64,000 nucleotides of DNA, from the NCBI RefSeq assembly GCF_947499065.1, contig NZ_CANMMT010000009.1, forward strand, positions 62,001-126,000, written 5' to 3'. Position numbers and translations under genes: made by a program. Numbering within the stretch: position 1 is the stretch's first letter; each line of letters opens with the position of its first letter. The stretch is from an uncultured Tenacibaculum sp. (lineage in GTDB: Bacteria; Bacteroidota; Bacteroidia; Flavobacteriales; Flavobacteriaceae). A model generated the notes under the pieces. It was not told the origin of the DNA, did not search any database, and saw only the letters and a list, made by a program, of their open reading frames with translations. Shown here in pieces: positions 55,452 through 64,000 of this stretch.

Positions 55452-56024
55452 ATGAAGAGAGATAGAGCCGCAACTGAAAAAAAAATATACGATGCTTTTA
55501 TTAGTTTATTGGAAAAAAAAGGTCCGCAAGGAGTTGGAATTAACGCTATAGCTAAAAAAGCTGGTGTTTCTAAAGAACTTATTTATAGATACTACGGAGG
55601 TTTAAAAGGTTTGCTTTTAAACTATGCTAAAAGTGGCGACTTTTTTAAACCTTTACATCTTGTTGATGATAAAGAAAAAAGTAGTGTTGAAGATTTAAAG
55701 CGATTTACAAAAGAAGGAACTAAAGAGTTACGAAATAATAAAATTACTCAAGAAATTCTTAGATGGCAACTTATTGAAAATAAGGAAGAAACTAAAGATT
55801 TATTTAAGTATACAAACAAGCAAATGGAAAAAATATTTGCTATTAATGATAGAGATTCTTCATTACAACACGCTTTCCATTTAATGATTGGTGGCTATAT
55901 TTATTTTACGTTGAGTTCAAAGTTTAATAAGAAGTTTATTAATGCCGATTTATCTTCTGATGAAATGTGGGATAAATTTGATAAAGCTATTGAGAAAACT
56001 TTAGATTTATTTAACGAAGAGTAG
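55452..56024 (+). CDS. TetR/AcrR-family regulator
   Basis: 190 residues. N-terminal helix-turn-helix: GVGINAIAKKAGVSKELIYRYYGG. Ligand domain is helical. Its nearness to the second fatty-acid operon and to the inverted repeats at 54550 suggests it is the FadR-like sensor of acyl-CoA for that operon; not proven. Confidence 0.88.
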   Translation: MKRDRAATEKKIYDAFISLLEKKGPQGVGINAIAKKAGVSKELIYRYYGGLKGLLLNYAKSGDFFKPLHLVDDKEKSSVEDLKRFTKEGTKELRNNKITQEILRWQLIENKEETKDLFKYTNKQMEKIFAINDRDSSLQHAFHLMIGGYIYFTLSSKFNKKFINADLSSDEMWDKFDKAIEKTLDLFNEE

Positions 56025-56112
56025 GAGTTTGATAAGGCTCTCAATTAATTAATCTCATTGTATAGGTGGTTGATTGACAAAATCATATATATTTGCTGAA
56101 AAATTAGTTATT

Positions 56113-56847
56113 ATGAAAAGAGTATATATTGCTATTATTTCAGCATCATTTATGCTATTAAGTTGTAAGGATGATAAAAAATCGTCTCAAACTGAAACTT
56201 CAACAGAAATTGTTAAACAAGAAAAAGAAGAGGTTAAAAAAACTGCTATTTGTTTGTTAGAAAAGCTGTCTATTAGGGCTACTCCTAAAGCAAAAGGGAA
56301 GTGGATTACTTCAATGAGTTTAGGAGAAAAAATTACGTTAACTGGAGAAGAAGAAACAGATTCTATTTCTAAAAAACTGTATTACAAAGTAAGATTGATT
56401 GACGGTAAAGAAGGGTGGACTAGAGCTAGCTTTTTAGCTGTAGACGGTAAAGTAGCAACTTTATTAAAAGAAGCTACAGTTTATAAAAGACCTGATTTAT
56501 TAACTAAAACAGACAAGAAATATAGTACAATGGATATTATAGCTGTTTTAAAAACTCAAGACGATTGGATGCTTGTGAAAGGAAAAAGAGCAGCAGGAGA
56601 ATATATTGAAGAAGGTTGGATAAAAGCTGGGAATTTATCAGAATCTTCTGTAGATATTGCAGTAGCTAAGTTTGCTAATGTAGCTATGTCTAATGGAGCA
56701 ATGACCGATAGAATTAAGGCTTTAGAAGAAATTGTAAATAATACAGATTTTTCTTCATCGTCATTTATTGAAAAGATTCAAGAAAAAATTGAAGATTATA
56801 AATCTAAGAATGTCAAAATTGACACAGAAGATGCTGCTTCAAATTAA
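56113..56847 (+). CDS. SH3-domain lipoprotein
   Basis: 244 residues from ATG 56113 (MKRVYIAIISASFMLLSCKD); lipobox LLSC. SH3-like repeat LEKLSIRATPKAKGKWITSM, then DGKEGWTRASFLAVDG and AGEYIEEGWIKAGNLSES. C-terminal helical. Binds envelope components possibly. Followed by a bidirectional terminator. Confidence 0.8.
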   Translation: MKRVYIAIISASFMLLSCKDDKKSSQTETSTEIVKQEKEEVKKTAICLLEKLSIRATPKAKGKWITSMSLGEKITLTGEEETDSISKKLYYKVRLIDGKEGWTRASFLAVDGKVATLLKEATVYKRPDLLTKTDKKYSTMDIIAVLKTQDDWMLVKGKRAAGEYIEEGWIKAGNLSESSVDIAVAKFANVAMSNGAMTDRIKALEEIVNNTDFSSSSFIEKIQEKIEDYKSKNVKIDTEDAASN

Positions 56848-56868
56848 ATAATTGTATAAAATAAATAG

Positions 56869-56904
56869 AAAAGCGATTTAGAATTTAAATTCCAAATCGC
56901 TTTT
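56869..56904. terminator. Bidirectional terminator between SH3 lipoprotein and E1 genes
   Basis: AAAAGCGATTTAGAATTT (56869-56886) pairs with AAATTCCAAATCGCTTTT (56887-56904) with one mismatch; T8 follows on the plus strand. Confidence 0.88.
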
Positions 56905-56928
56905 TTTTGATTTATAAACTTTAAAACC

Positions 56929-59382
56929 TTAGTAAAGATTTTTAAATTTTTGAGGATTAGCTTCGTGCATAATCTCATATACTTTCTCAAAAATATCTTC
57001 TGCAGATGGTTTAGAGAAATAATCTCCATCAGTTCCATAAGCAGGTCTGTGCGCTTTTGCAGTTAAAGTTTCCGGTTTGCTATCTAAATGCTTGTAACCA
57101 TTTTGGTTTTCTACAATTTCTTGTAATAAATATGCAGAAGCTCCACCTGGTACATCTTCATCTACTACTAATAAACGATTTGTTTTAGTAAGAGACTTTA
57201 CTGAATCATGATTTAAATCAAAAGGCAATAAACTTTGAGCATCAATAATTTCAACATCAATACCAACCTGCGCTAAATCTTTAGCAGCTTCTTCTACAAT
57301 TCTTAAAGTAGAACCATAAGATACAATAGTAACATCTGTTCCTTCTTTTATAGTTTCAACAACTCCAATAGGTGTTTTAAATTCCCCTAGGTTTGTTGGT
57401 AATTCTTCTTTTAAACGATATCCATTTAAACATTCAACTACTAAAGCCGGATCGTCTCCTTCTAATAAAGTATTGTAAAAACCTGCAGCTTTGGTCATGT
57501 TTCTTGGAACTAATACATGAATTCCTCTAACATTATTAATAATTCCTCCCATTGGAGATCCAGAGTGCCAAATTCCTTCTAAACGGTGACCACGTGTTCT
57601 AATAATTAATGGCGCTTTTTGCTTTCCAAAAGTACGGTAACGAAGTGTTGCTAAATCGTCACTCATAATTTGTAAAGCATATAATAAGTAGTCTAAATAT
57701 TGAATTTCAGCAATAGGACGTAAACCTCTCATTGCCATTCCAATACCTTGTCCTAAAATAGTAGCTTCACGAATTCCTGTATCAGAAACTCTTAACTCTC
57801 CGTATTTTTCTTGAAGTCCTTCTAATCCTTGGTTTACATCTCCAATATAACCAGCATCTTCTCCAAAAATTAAAGTTTCTGGGTATTTCTTTAAAATAGC
57901 ATCAAAATTATCGCGCATTATAATACGTGCATCAACTAAGTTTTTATCTTCTCCATAAGTAGGAGCTTCAGAACTAATGTTCTGTGTAGCTAATTCTGTT
58001 TCACTTAATAAGTGAGCAGAATACTTTACAGCTGCATTATCAATAGCTGCTTTAATAAAGTTTTGCAGCTCTATTTTTTCAGCAAAATTTTCATCTTTTA
58101 AATAACGTAAACTTTTACGAGTAGCAACTAAAATATCCTTTCTAATTGGTTCAGCAATTCCAGCTAAGTCATTTTTATATTTTGTAATAAAAGAACTATT
58201 GTTACTTTTATTAGCAACTCTTTCAAGTAACTCTACTGCTGCAGCTACTTCAGCTTTTATTTCATTAGTATAAGCACTCCATGCATCACGTTTTGCTTTA
58301 CTAACTTCTTTTTTAGCTTCTTTATCTATTTTAATTAATTCTTCTTCTGATTCTATGAATTTTAAAGTACCACCTTTTTCATCTTGTAATTCAAATTCTA
58401 AAATCCATTTACGCATTTGAGCTATACAATCAAACTCTTGTTCCCATTGTAAACGCTCAGGTGATTTATATCTTTCGTGAGACCCTGAAGTAGAATGTCC
58501 TTGTGGTTGTGTTAATTCTTTTACGTGAATTAATACAGGTATATGTTGTTCTCTCGCAATTTTTGATGCTTTGTTATAAGTATCAATTAATTGTACATAG
58601 TCCCAACCATTTACCACAAATATTTCATAACCGTTTGTATCATTTTCTTTCTGGAACCCTTTTAAAATTTCAGAAATACTTTCTTTAGTTGTTTGATGTT
58701 TAGCGTGTACTGAGATTCCATATTCATCGTCCCAAACATTCATTACCATTGGCACTTGTAATACACCAGCAGCATTTATTGTTTCGAAGAACAATCCTTC
58801 TGATGTACTTGCGTTTCCAATAGTACCCCAAGCAACTTCATTTCCTTTATTTGAAAAATTCGTCTGATTTTCTAAACCTTTTACATTACGATAAATCTTA
58901 GAAGCTTGTGCTAAACCTAACAAACGAGGCATTTGACCTGCTGTAGGTGAAATATCTGATGATGAATTTTTTTGAGCGGTTAAATTTTTCCAATTACCAT
59001 TTTCATCAATAGAATGTGTAGCAAAATGACCTCCCATTTGACGTCCTGCCGACATTGGTTCTACGTTTATATCAGTATGAGCATATAAACCTGCGAAAAA
59101 TTGTTGTGGAGTTAATTGGTCAATAGCCATCATGAAGGTTTGATCACGGTAATAACCAGATCGAAAATCTCCATTTTTAAAAGCTTTAGCCATTGCTAAT
59201 TGTGGAACTTCTTTACCGTCACCAAAAATTCCGAATTTTGCTTTTCCTGTTAAAACTTCTCTACGTCCTAATAAACTACATTCTCTACTAATACGAGCAA
59301 TTCTATAATCGTTTAAAACTTCGTTTTTAAAATCTTGAAAAGAAAGTTGTTGAGTGTTAGCTACTTCGGTCTTTTGCGTCAT
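56929..59382 (-). CDS. 2-oxoacid dehydrogenase E1, fused alpha and beta subunits
   Basis: 817 residues from ATG 59380-59382 (MTQKTEVANTQQ). Alpha part (about 1-450) has the TPP region GTIGNASTSEGLFFETINAAG; beta part (about 470-817): FGEDAGYIGDVNQGLEGLQE, EIQYLDYLLYALQIMSDDLA. Resembles branched-chain 2-oxoacid (2-oxoisovalerate) E1 of Flavobacteriia, which are commonly alpha-beta fusions. No E2 or E3 gene adjacent, so the complex partners are elsewhere. Confidence 0.9.
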   Translation of the reverse strand: MTQKTEVANTQQLSFQDFKNEVLNDYRIARISRECSLLGRREVLTGKAKFGIFGDGKEVPQLAMAKAFKNGDFRSGYYRDQTFMMAIDQLTPQQFFAGLYAHTDINVEPMSAGRQMGGHFATHSIDENGNWKNLTAQKNSSSDISPTAGQMPRLLGLAQASKIYRNVKGLENQTNFSNKGNEVAWGTIGNASTSEGLFFETINAAGVLQVPMVMNVWDDEYGISVHAKHQTTKESISEILKGFQKENDTNGYEIFVVNGWDYVQLIDTYNKASKIAREQHIPVLIHVKELTQPQGHSTSGSHERYKSPERLQWEQEFDCIAQMRKWILEFELQDEKGGTLKFIESEEELIKIDKEAKKEVSKAKRDAWSAYTNEIKAEVAAAVELLERVANKSNNSSFITKYKNDLAGIAEPIRKDILVATRKSLRYLKDENFAEKIELQNFIKAAIDNAAVKYSAHLLSETELATQNISSEAPTYGEDKNLVDARIIMRDNFDAILKKYPETLIFGEDAGYIGDVNQGLEGLQEKYGELRVSDTGIREATILGQGIGMAMRGLRPIAEIQYLDYLLYALQIMSDDLATLRYRTFGKQKAPLIIRTRGHRLEGIWHSGSPMGGIINNVRGIHVLVPRNMTKAAGFYNTLLEGDDPALVVECLNGYRLKEELPTNLGEFKTPIGVVETIKEGTDVTIVSYGSTLRIVEEAAKDLAQVGIDVEIIDAQSLLPFDLNHDSVKSLTKTNRLLVVDEDVPGGASAYLLQEIVENQNGYKHLDSKPETLTAKAHRPAYGTDGDYFSKPSAEDIFEKVYEIMHEANPQKFKNLY

Positions 59383-59499
59383 AATCATCTAGTTTTGGTA
59401 TCGACACAAAGATAGTTTTTTTAGTTGAAATTTAAAAATTTCAGTTTTTATTGAATATTCTTCAAAAAAAAAGATAAAAAAGAGATTTTGTTGAAGTAT

Positions 59500-62322
59500 T
59501 TATAATAATCCTCTTCTTAAAAAGTTATAAATCCTGTCAATATTTGTAGTAATTATAAATCTAATTTTTGTTGGATATGCTTTTTTATTCACTTCAAACC
59601 CCTCATTTGTGTATATAGGGAAGTAGAATTCGAAGATATTTGGCACTAAGTTTAAACGAATTCCATTTTCGTAAAAGAATTTTGGTGAAGTATTTCTATT
59701 TTTTAGCATGGCAAAATCGTTATAGACTTCTGCCCATCTCCATACACTTACACTAGTATTTATAGAAGTTATTAATTGATTAGCAAATTGTGGCTTGCTA
59801 AATTTAGATTTAAAACCTCCTTGACCAATAATAAATTGTTGACTAAATATTCCTTCATTTTCCGAACGGCCAAATAAGTTTTGTTCAAATAAATAATCTG
59901 AACCTCGATTTAAACCAAAACTAAAATAATCTCCATCTGATGTATTGGATATAAAATATCCTCCAAAAAAACGAATATCGAAACTTTGATTTTCAGAGAA
60001 AAATCTTCGATAACGTATATCAGTTGAAATTTTAGTAAAGCTAGAATTAAATTCAGTATTCAAAGCATATAAAGTTCTATTGACTGCATCAAAATTGGAA
60101 TGAATATATCTAAAATTAATAACGTTGTATTTATCGCGATCAGTTTTAGGTTCATTAGGTAGTACTTCTTTATTAACTCTAATCATACGAGCAATTAAAA
60201 GCCTCAAGCCGTTTTCACGAAGTGAATTTCTTCTAAATTGAAAACTTATAAAAGGAGAGAAGGTGTTGTATTCTAATTCGGGAGCATAATGAAAATTACT
60301 ACCTCTTACACCATAACGTATTTTATATATTTTTGATTCTTTTAAGAAATGATTATAGGAAAAAGAAAAAGACCCTGTAAAATTTCTACTTCTTGTACTA
60401 AAGTTTGGAGTTAGTCGAAATTCAAAGTTATGATTTATTACAGATTGATTGTTGATATTAACTCCAAGTATAAGACCATCATATAAATTGTATTTAAAAT
60501 CTGGGAAATAAAACAACTGATTATAATATGGGTTTTCTACATCTTTAAAGAAACGAAACTGTAGAGGTTTATTAATAAGGCTATTGTTGGTTTTTCTAAA
60601 ATTATCCAAAGAATTATATTCAGGATAAATATTTTCATAGTTTAAAGCTAGTTTTTTAAAATCACCTTTTTTTATTTTAATAGTCTTAGTTGAATCAATA
60701 CCATCAAACCATTTTTTATATTTTATTTTTTTTTGGTTTATTCCATATAGAGCTACTGGAGCCGAAAAACTTCTTTTATTTTTTATAGTTACCTCTAGAG
60801 AATCTTTGTGACTAGTTTCTTTAATTTTGTCTATTTTGTAGTCTATCTTCTTATTTGTTTTGATATAGTCATTAAAAAACCAATCTAAATTTTTAGAAGT
60901 ATTTTTTTGAAGAACTTGAGCAAAAAGCTTGCTATTACTTAGTTTTAATTGTTGTTTAAAATAGTACTCCTTTAAAGAGTTTTTTAAAGTATCGCCACCA
61001 ATATAATCTTTAAGGTATAGTAAACCCAAACCTGCTTTATACTTACTAACAATTTTTCTGTTAAAATTAGAGAGAGAATCCGCAGGTATATCTAATGCTT
61101 GGTCGTAAAATTTTCGAGCACTGAATTGATAAACAAAAGGGTATTTGTCATTTTGTTTAAGTTTAGCAATGTTATACGTTTTTATTGGCCAATATTTAGA
61201 GTATTTTCCAAGTATAGTCGTATTGGGATAATTTTTTTTAATGTACTCCATCATTAAAAAAGTTTGCAAACCATCAGTAAGCCAATAATCTTTTCGTTGA
61301 TTTAAAATTAATACATCATCGATATATTTTTTTGTAAGAGCTTTAAAAAAGTTTATTTCCCATCTAAAATTTTTAGGAAAAGGTTTTAACCATCTTGGTA
61401 GTCCATAAATTTCATGTAATGAGTTTTTATTGGTAGTATTTGCGTCAACAAAAATTTCTGTGTGAGGATGTTTTCCTAAGTAACTTTCAATAAACTTTAT
61501 TTGTTGATTAATTATTTTGGTTGTAGTCTCACTAGGAATACTTTTTATGAAAGCATCTGTTTTAATTTCTTTATCTTCTGTTTTAAAAGATTTAAATCTA
61601 CTTATAGAATCAATATTTAAGATGATATCTTTTTTTCTTTTTCCTATTAAATAATATTCTGTGTAATTTTCTTTTTGAGTTTTATATTGATATAAATTAC
61701 TTTCAACTGTATATTTTTTAGGAACATCAATAGTGATTTTATAATCACTAAGATCTTGATATAAATCGTCAATATTTAGGTTACTCATTAACTGCCATTT
61801 TTTATTATAAACAGCAGGTATTATATGCCAAAAACGGAGATGGTATCCAGATTTTGTTTTTCCGTAACCAGTATATCTTGAATTAGGAATTTTAATTGTA
61901 TAAGTCGTCGATAAAACAATACTATCTTTTGGTTTTAATGTTTTATTTAAAAGAACTTCTATGATGTCTGGATGAGCTGATTTTTCTTTAAAAGAAGCTT
62001 GTTGATAGTTTACTGTTAAGTTTTGAATTTTAGTAAAACCCCTATCTTTTTTTTTAGAAAAGTAGAATTCTTTTTTATAATCTTCAACAAATCTTTTACC
62101 TAATGGAGTTTCATTATTTCTATAACTATTAGCCCAATTATGTAAGAAAATAGAATTTAAATTTTTTGAAGATTTATTATAAAAAATAGTTTTTTGTTGA
62201 ATTTTAAGTAGGTCTTTTTCAGTATCTAATCTTGCGTTAATTTCGATTGAATTTGTTTGTGCTGTTAAAGAATTACAGAACAAATAAAAGAAAAATAAAA
62301 AGAGGAGTAGTTTCTGTTTCAA
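59500..62322 (-). CDS. M1-peptidase-like protein lacking HEXXH, with beta-barrel-like C-terminus
   Basis: About 940 residues. Signal peptide MKQKLLLFLFFFYLFCNSLTAQ when TTG at 62320-62322 is used. N-terminal IFLHNWANSYRNNETPLGKR and later YWLTDGLQTFLMMEYIKKNY correspond to M1 aminopeptidase landmarks, but the zinc motif HEXXH is missing where expected (ALTKKYIDDVLILNQRKDYW). The C-terminal ~330 residues show alternating aromatic strands (NFRYIHSNFDAVNR, YNHFLKESKIYKIRYGVRGS, ending YNFLRRGLL), like an outer-membrane barrel. Possibly a surface binding protein or transporter rather than a peptidase. The longer ORF (to 62355) begins inside a terminator hairpin. Confidence 0.75.
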   Translation of the reverse strand: MKQKLLLFLFFFYLFCNSLTAQTNSIEINARLDTEKDLLKIQQKTIFYNKSSKNLNSIFLHNWANSYRNNETPLGKRFVEDYKKEFYFSKKKDRGFTKIQNLTVNYQQASFKEKSAHPDIIEVLLNKTLKPKDSIVLSTTYTIKIPNSRYTGYGKTKSGYHLRFWHIIPAVYNKKWQLMSNLNIDDLYQDLSDYKITIDVPKKYTVESNLYQYKTQKENYTEYYLIGKRKKDIILNIDSISRFKSFKTEDKEIKTDAFIKSIPSETTTKIINQQIKFIESYLGKHPHTEIFVDANTTNKNSLHEIYGLPRWLKPFPKNFRWEINFFKALTKKYIDDVLILNQRKDYWLTDGLQTFLMMEYIKKNYPNTTILGKYSKYWPIKTYNIAKLKQNDKYPFVYQFSARKFYDQALDIPADSLSNFNRKIVSKYKAGLGLLYLKDYIGGDTLKNSLKEYYFKQQLKLSNSKLFAQVLQKNTSKNLDWFFNDYIKTNKKIDYKIDKIKETSHKDSLEVTIKNKRSFSAPVALYGINQKKIKYKKWFDGIDSTKTIKIKKGDFKKLALNYENIYPEYNSLDNFRKTNNSLINKPLQFRFFKDVENPYYNQLFYFPDFKYNLYDGLILGVNINNQSVINHNFEFRLTPNFSTRSRNFTGSFSFSYNHFLKESKIYKIRYGVRGSNFHYAPELEYNTFSPFISFQFRRNSLRENGLRLLIARMIRVNKEVLPNEPKTDRDKYNVINFRYIHSNFDAVNRTLYALNTEFNSSFTKISTDIRYRRFFSENQSFDIRFFGGYFISNTSDGDYFSFGLNRGSDYLFEQNLFGRSENEGIFSQQFIIGQGGFKSKFSKPQFANQLITSINTSVSVWRWAEVYNDFAMLKNRNTSPKFFYENGIRLNLVPNIFEFYFPIYTNEGFEVNKKAYPTKIRFIITTNIDRIYNFLRRGLL

Positions 62323-62331
62323 ATTGAAAAT

Positions 62332-62360
62332 AAAAAAAACTCGTTGAACATTCAACGAGC
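62332..62360 (-). terminator. Terminator after LOG-family gene
   Basis: CTCGTTGA (62340-62347) / TCAACGAG (62352-62359), 4-base loop, with eight T on the minus strand following the stem. It overlaps the possible ATG of the next gene, supporting a later start there. Confidence 0.85.
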
Positions 62361-62380
62361 TTTAAATATAAATATTTTTT

Positions 62381-63097
62381 TTAGAAGTTAGGCTTTAAAT
62401 CATACTTAGCGTAGAATTTATTAAAATGCTCAACAGCTTCATCAGCAGTGTCTACCACTCTAAATAAGTTTAAGTCTTTCTCGCTAATATTTCCTTCTTC
62501 TAACAGGGTGTTTTTAATCCAGTCTAATAATCCACTCCAGAATTTTTTACCTACTAAAACAATTGGGAAACGTCCAATTTTATTAGTTTGAATTAAAGTA
62601 ATAGCTTCAAAAAGTTCATCCATTGTACCAAATCCACCAGGCATAACTACAAAACCTTGTGAATATTTTACAAACATTACTTTACGAACAAAAAAGTAAT
62701 CAAAGTTTAAGTTTTTATCGTGATCAATCCATGGATTATCATGTTGCTCAAAAGGAAGTTCAATATTTAAACCTACAGAAGTTCCATTTCCTCGATCAGC
62801 TCCTTTATTACCGGCTTCCATAATTCCTGGACCACCACCTGTAATTACACCAAATCCATTTTGAGTTAATTTAAAAGCTACTTCTTCAGCTAATTTATAA
62901 TATGGGTGATCTGTTTTAGTTCTAGCAGATCCAAAGATAGATACACAAGGCCCTATTTTACTTAACTTCTCATATCCTTCAACAAATTCAGACATTATTT
63001 TAAAAATAGCCCAAGAATCATTTGTTTTTATTTCGTTCCAAGTTTTTTGTTGTAATTTCTCTCTAATTTTTCTGTCATCGTTCGGACTCATACTCAT
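62381..63097 (-). CDS. LOG-family protein (TIGR00730, lysine decarboxylase-like)
   Basis: 238 residues. GGGPGIMEAGNKGA and VMPGGFGTMDELFEAITL are the PGGxGT motifs of the family, which cleaves nucleoside 5'-monophosphates in cytokinin-activating members. Ends with a terminator. Confidence 0.9.
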   Translation of the reverse strand: MSMSPNDDRKIREKLQQKTWNEIKTNDSWAIFKIMSEFVEGYEKLSKIGPCVSIFGSARTKTDHPYYKLAEEVAFKLTQNGFGVITGGGPGIMEAGNKGADRGNGTSVGLNIELPFEQHDNPWIDHDKNLNFDYFFVRKVMFVKYSQGFVVMPGGFGTMDELFEAITLIQTNKIGRFPIVLVGKKFWSGLLDWIKNTLLEEGNISEKDLNLFRVVDTADEAVEHFNKFYAKYDLKPNF

Positions 63098-63190
63098 TAT
63101 CTTTATATTAATGTAACAATTTATGTTGCTTAAAAATTACTTTTTTAGCAAGCTTGCTAATTTAGTTATTTTCTATAATTAAAGAGCCTT

Positions 63191-64000
63191 TTATTTGACA
63201 ATATTTCTAAGTTGGTAGAAAAAACGCTCTATCAAACGTAAATCTTCAGTTACAATATTTGCAGTTCCTTTCATTTCTTGTTTGAAAGCTATTTTTTTAT
63301 CATAAGTTGTTTTTAAGTCTTGAGGCAAGTTTACATCTATTAAATAGTTTCCTTCTTCATCAGGAATTGGAGATATTGATTTGATAGTTCCATTTAACTC
63401 ACCAAATTCATCCGATGGGTAATTTAATAGTTTGATTTGAACCTTTTGACCTTTCTTTATTTTTCCTGAATTGGCAGCAGGAGCTTTTATCTTTCCTATA
63501 AACGAATTTCCTTCGGTAGGAATTACAATAAAAATTAACTCTCCTGTTTTTACTGTTTGATTTTTATCCCAAAAAGACAAAAAAGATACTTTACCATTGA
63601 TAGAAGAAGTCAATGCATATTGCTTTTCCCAATCTCTTATTGCTTTTTTTAAGTGTAAGAATGATTGAATAGCTTTATTTTTAAAACGAATATCATTTTG
63701 TGTTTTCTTTATAGAAGTACCTTCTATATTTCTATTAGAATTATTAATTAACTCTCTAATTTGTGATATTGAATTTTCTAAACCTTTATAAGCTCTTTCA
63801 GACTGTAAATAATCCACTTCTTTTTGCTCTTTTTCTTTAGCTGAAATAACTCCTTGAGAAAATAAGTTTTCACTTCGCTCAAGGTCTTTCTTTTTAAATT
63901 GGAGTTCTTTTTTATTAATTTCTTTTTGAGAAATTAATATTTCTAATCTGCCTTTGGCTTCTATAAGCGACATTCTATTGGCAAAACTTTCAGATTTAAG
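63191..64000 (-). CDS. HlyD-family secretion adaptor, N-terminus outside window
   Basis: About 270 visible residues with no stop before the right edge. The long coiled coil (about 15-110) is followed by lipoyl and beta-barrel parts: LTSSINGKVSFLSFWDKNQT, PAANSGKIKKGQKVQIKLLN. Membrane fusion protein of a type 1 or ABC bacteriocin exporter. The ATG at 63971-63973 is internal; the frame stays open to 64000. Confidence 0.88.
   Translation of the reverse strand, partial: LKSESFANRMSLIEAKGRLEILISQKEINKKELQFKKKDLERSENLFSQGVISAKEKEQKEVDYLQSERAYKGLENSISQIRELINNSNRNIEGTSIKKTQNDIRFKNKAIQSFLHLKKAIRDWEKQYALTSSINGKVSFLSFWDKNQTVKTGELIFIVIPTEGNSFIGKIKAPAANSGKIKKGQKVQIKLLNYPSDEFGELNGTIKSISPIPDEEGNYLIDVNLPQDLKTTYDKKIAFKQEMKGTANIVTEDLRLIERFFYQLRNIVK

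Noticed and set aside
61200..61320. Active M1 zinc site in the 59500-62322 protein
   Set aside because: No HEXXH anywhere in the frame; the only HE pair (HEIYG) does not fit the motif.

Overview
The window looks like chromosome of a marine-type member of Flavobacteriaceae (Bacteroidota). It is AT-rich, and ribosome-binding sites are mostly not purine-rich. Promoter -7 boxes of the TAnnTTTG type occur in front of katG and the peroxiredoxin gene. The gene content fits the family: a FadN-type multifunctional beta-oxidation protein, a fused two-component E1 dehydrogenase, DUF2851, DUF2024, short secreted proteins and lipoproteins. The genus cannot be fixed from the sequence alone; Tenacibaculum-like is only a guess. 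No rRNA, tRNA, CRISPR array, transposase or integrase gene was recognised.

Layout. (1) 1-3577: a fatty-acid beta-oxidation operon on the minus strand, marR - HAD/ECH protein - thiolase (the thiolase runs off the left edge), with two tandem palindromic operators in front. (2) 3578-10557: plus-strand genes for a DUF418 membrane protein, a NatAB-like ABC exporter, an MscS channel, two unknown proteins and a sigma-54 type response regulator that lacks a DNA-binding domain. (3) 10578-14539: an oxidative-stress block with katG divergent from peroxiredoxin, thioredoxin and a small conserved protein; the spacers hold a large bulged hairpin and a dispersed inverted repeat. (4) 14567-16127: a duplicated NTF2-like secreted protein and a Crp/Fnr regulator.

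(5) About 16205-27712 is the most unusual part: a one-strand array of single genes, mostly small lipoproteins or secreted proteins of unknown function, separated by 64-140 nt imperfect palindromes that resemble integron attC sites. The outer core of each palindrome matches the far end of the same gene unit, not the other side of the same palindrome. That is how integron gene cassettes are built. No integrase is in the window, so this is best described as a cassette array without integrase, or an analogous and perhaps undescribed system. A glyoxalase gene is cut off at one half-site. A second repeat family appears at 23911, 27617 and 30485, and similar genes of unknown function continue to about 31559.

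(6) 31695-37197: CPBP protease, LytTR regulator, beta-barrel protein, RibD-like reductase, AraC regulator, PQQ-like lipoprotein and a MarR regulator with a C-terminal cysteine cluster. (7) 36592-38597: this MarR, DUF2024, a lipoprotein and a CPVC mini-thioredoxin share a 15-bp operator (consensus GTTAGGAATCCTAAC) and look like one autoregulated unit. (8) 38848-47142: carotenoid/retinol-type FAD oxidoreductase, a small membrane-protein operon with a likely frameshift, hydrolase, cupin, SSS symporter, nitroreductase and membrane redoxin. (9) 47180-56847: DUF2851, then a second beta-oxidation operon (thiolase, ECH/HAD, acyl-CoA dehydrogenase, thioesterase, CoA-transferase) with inverted repeats at its head, divergent from a transglutaminase-like gene and a TetR regulator. 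(10) 56929-64000: fused E1 alpha/beta 2-oxoacid dehydrogenase, an M1-peptidase-like protein without HEXXH that appears fused to a beta-barrel, a LOG-family protein and a truncated HlyD-type adaptor.

The core metabolic theme is lipid and branched-chain acid catabolism (two fad operons plus the E1 protein) together with peroxide and thiol defence. The accessory theme is the palindrome-separated cassette array.
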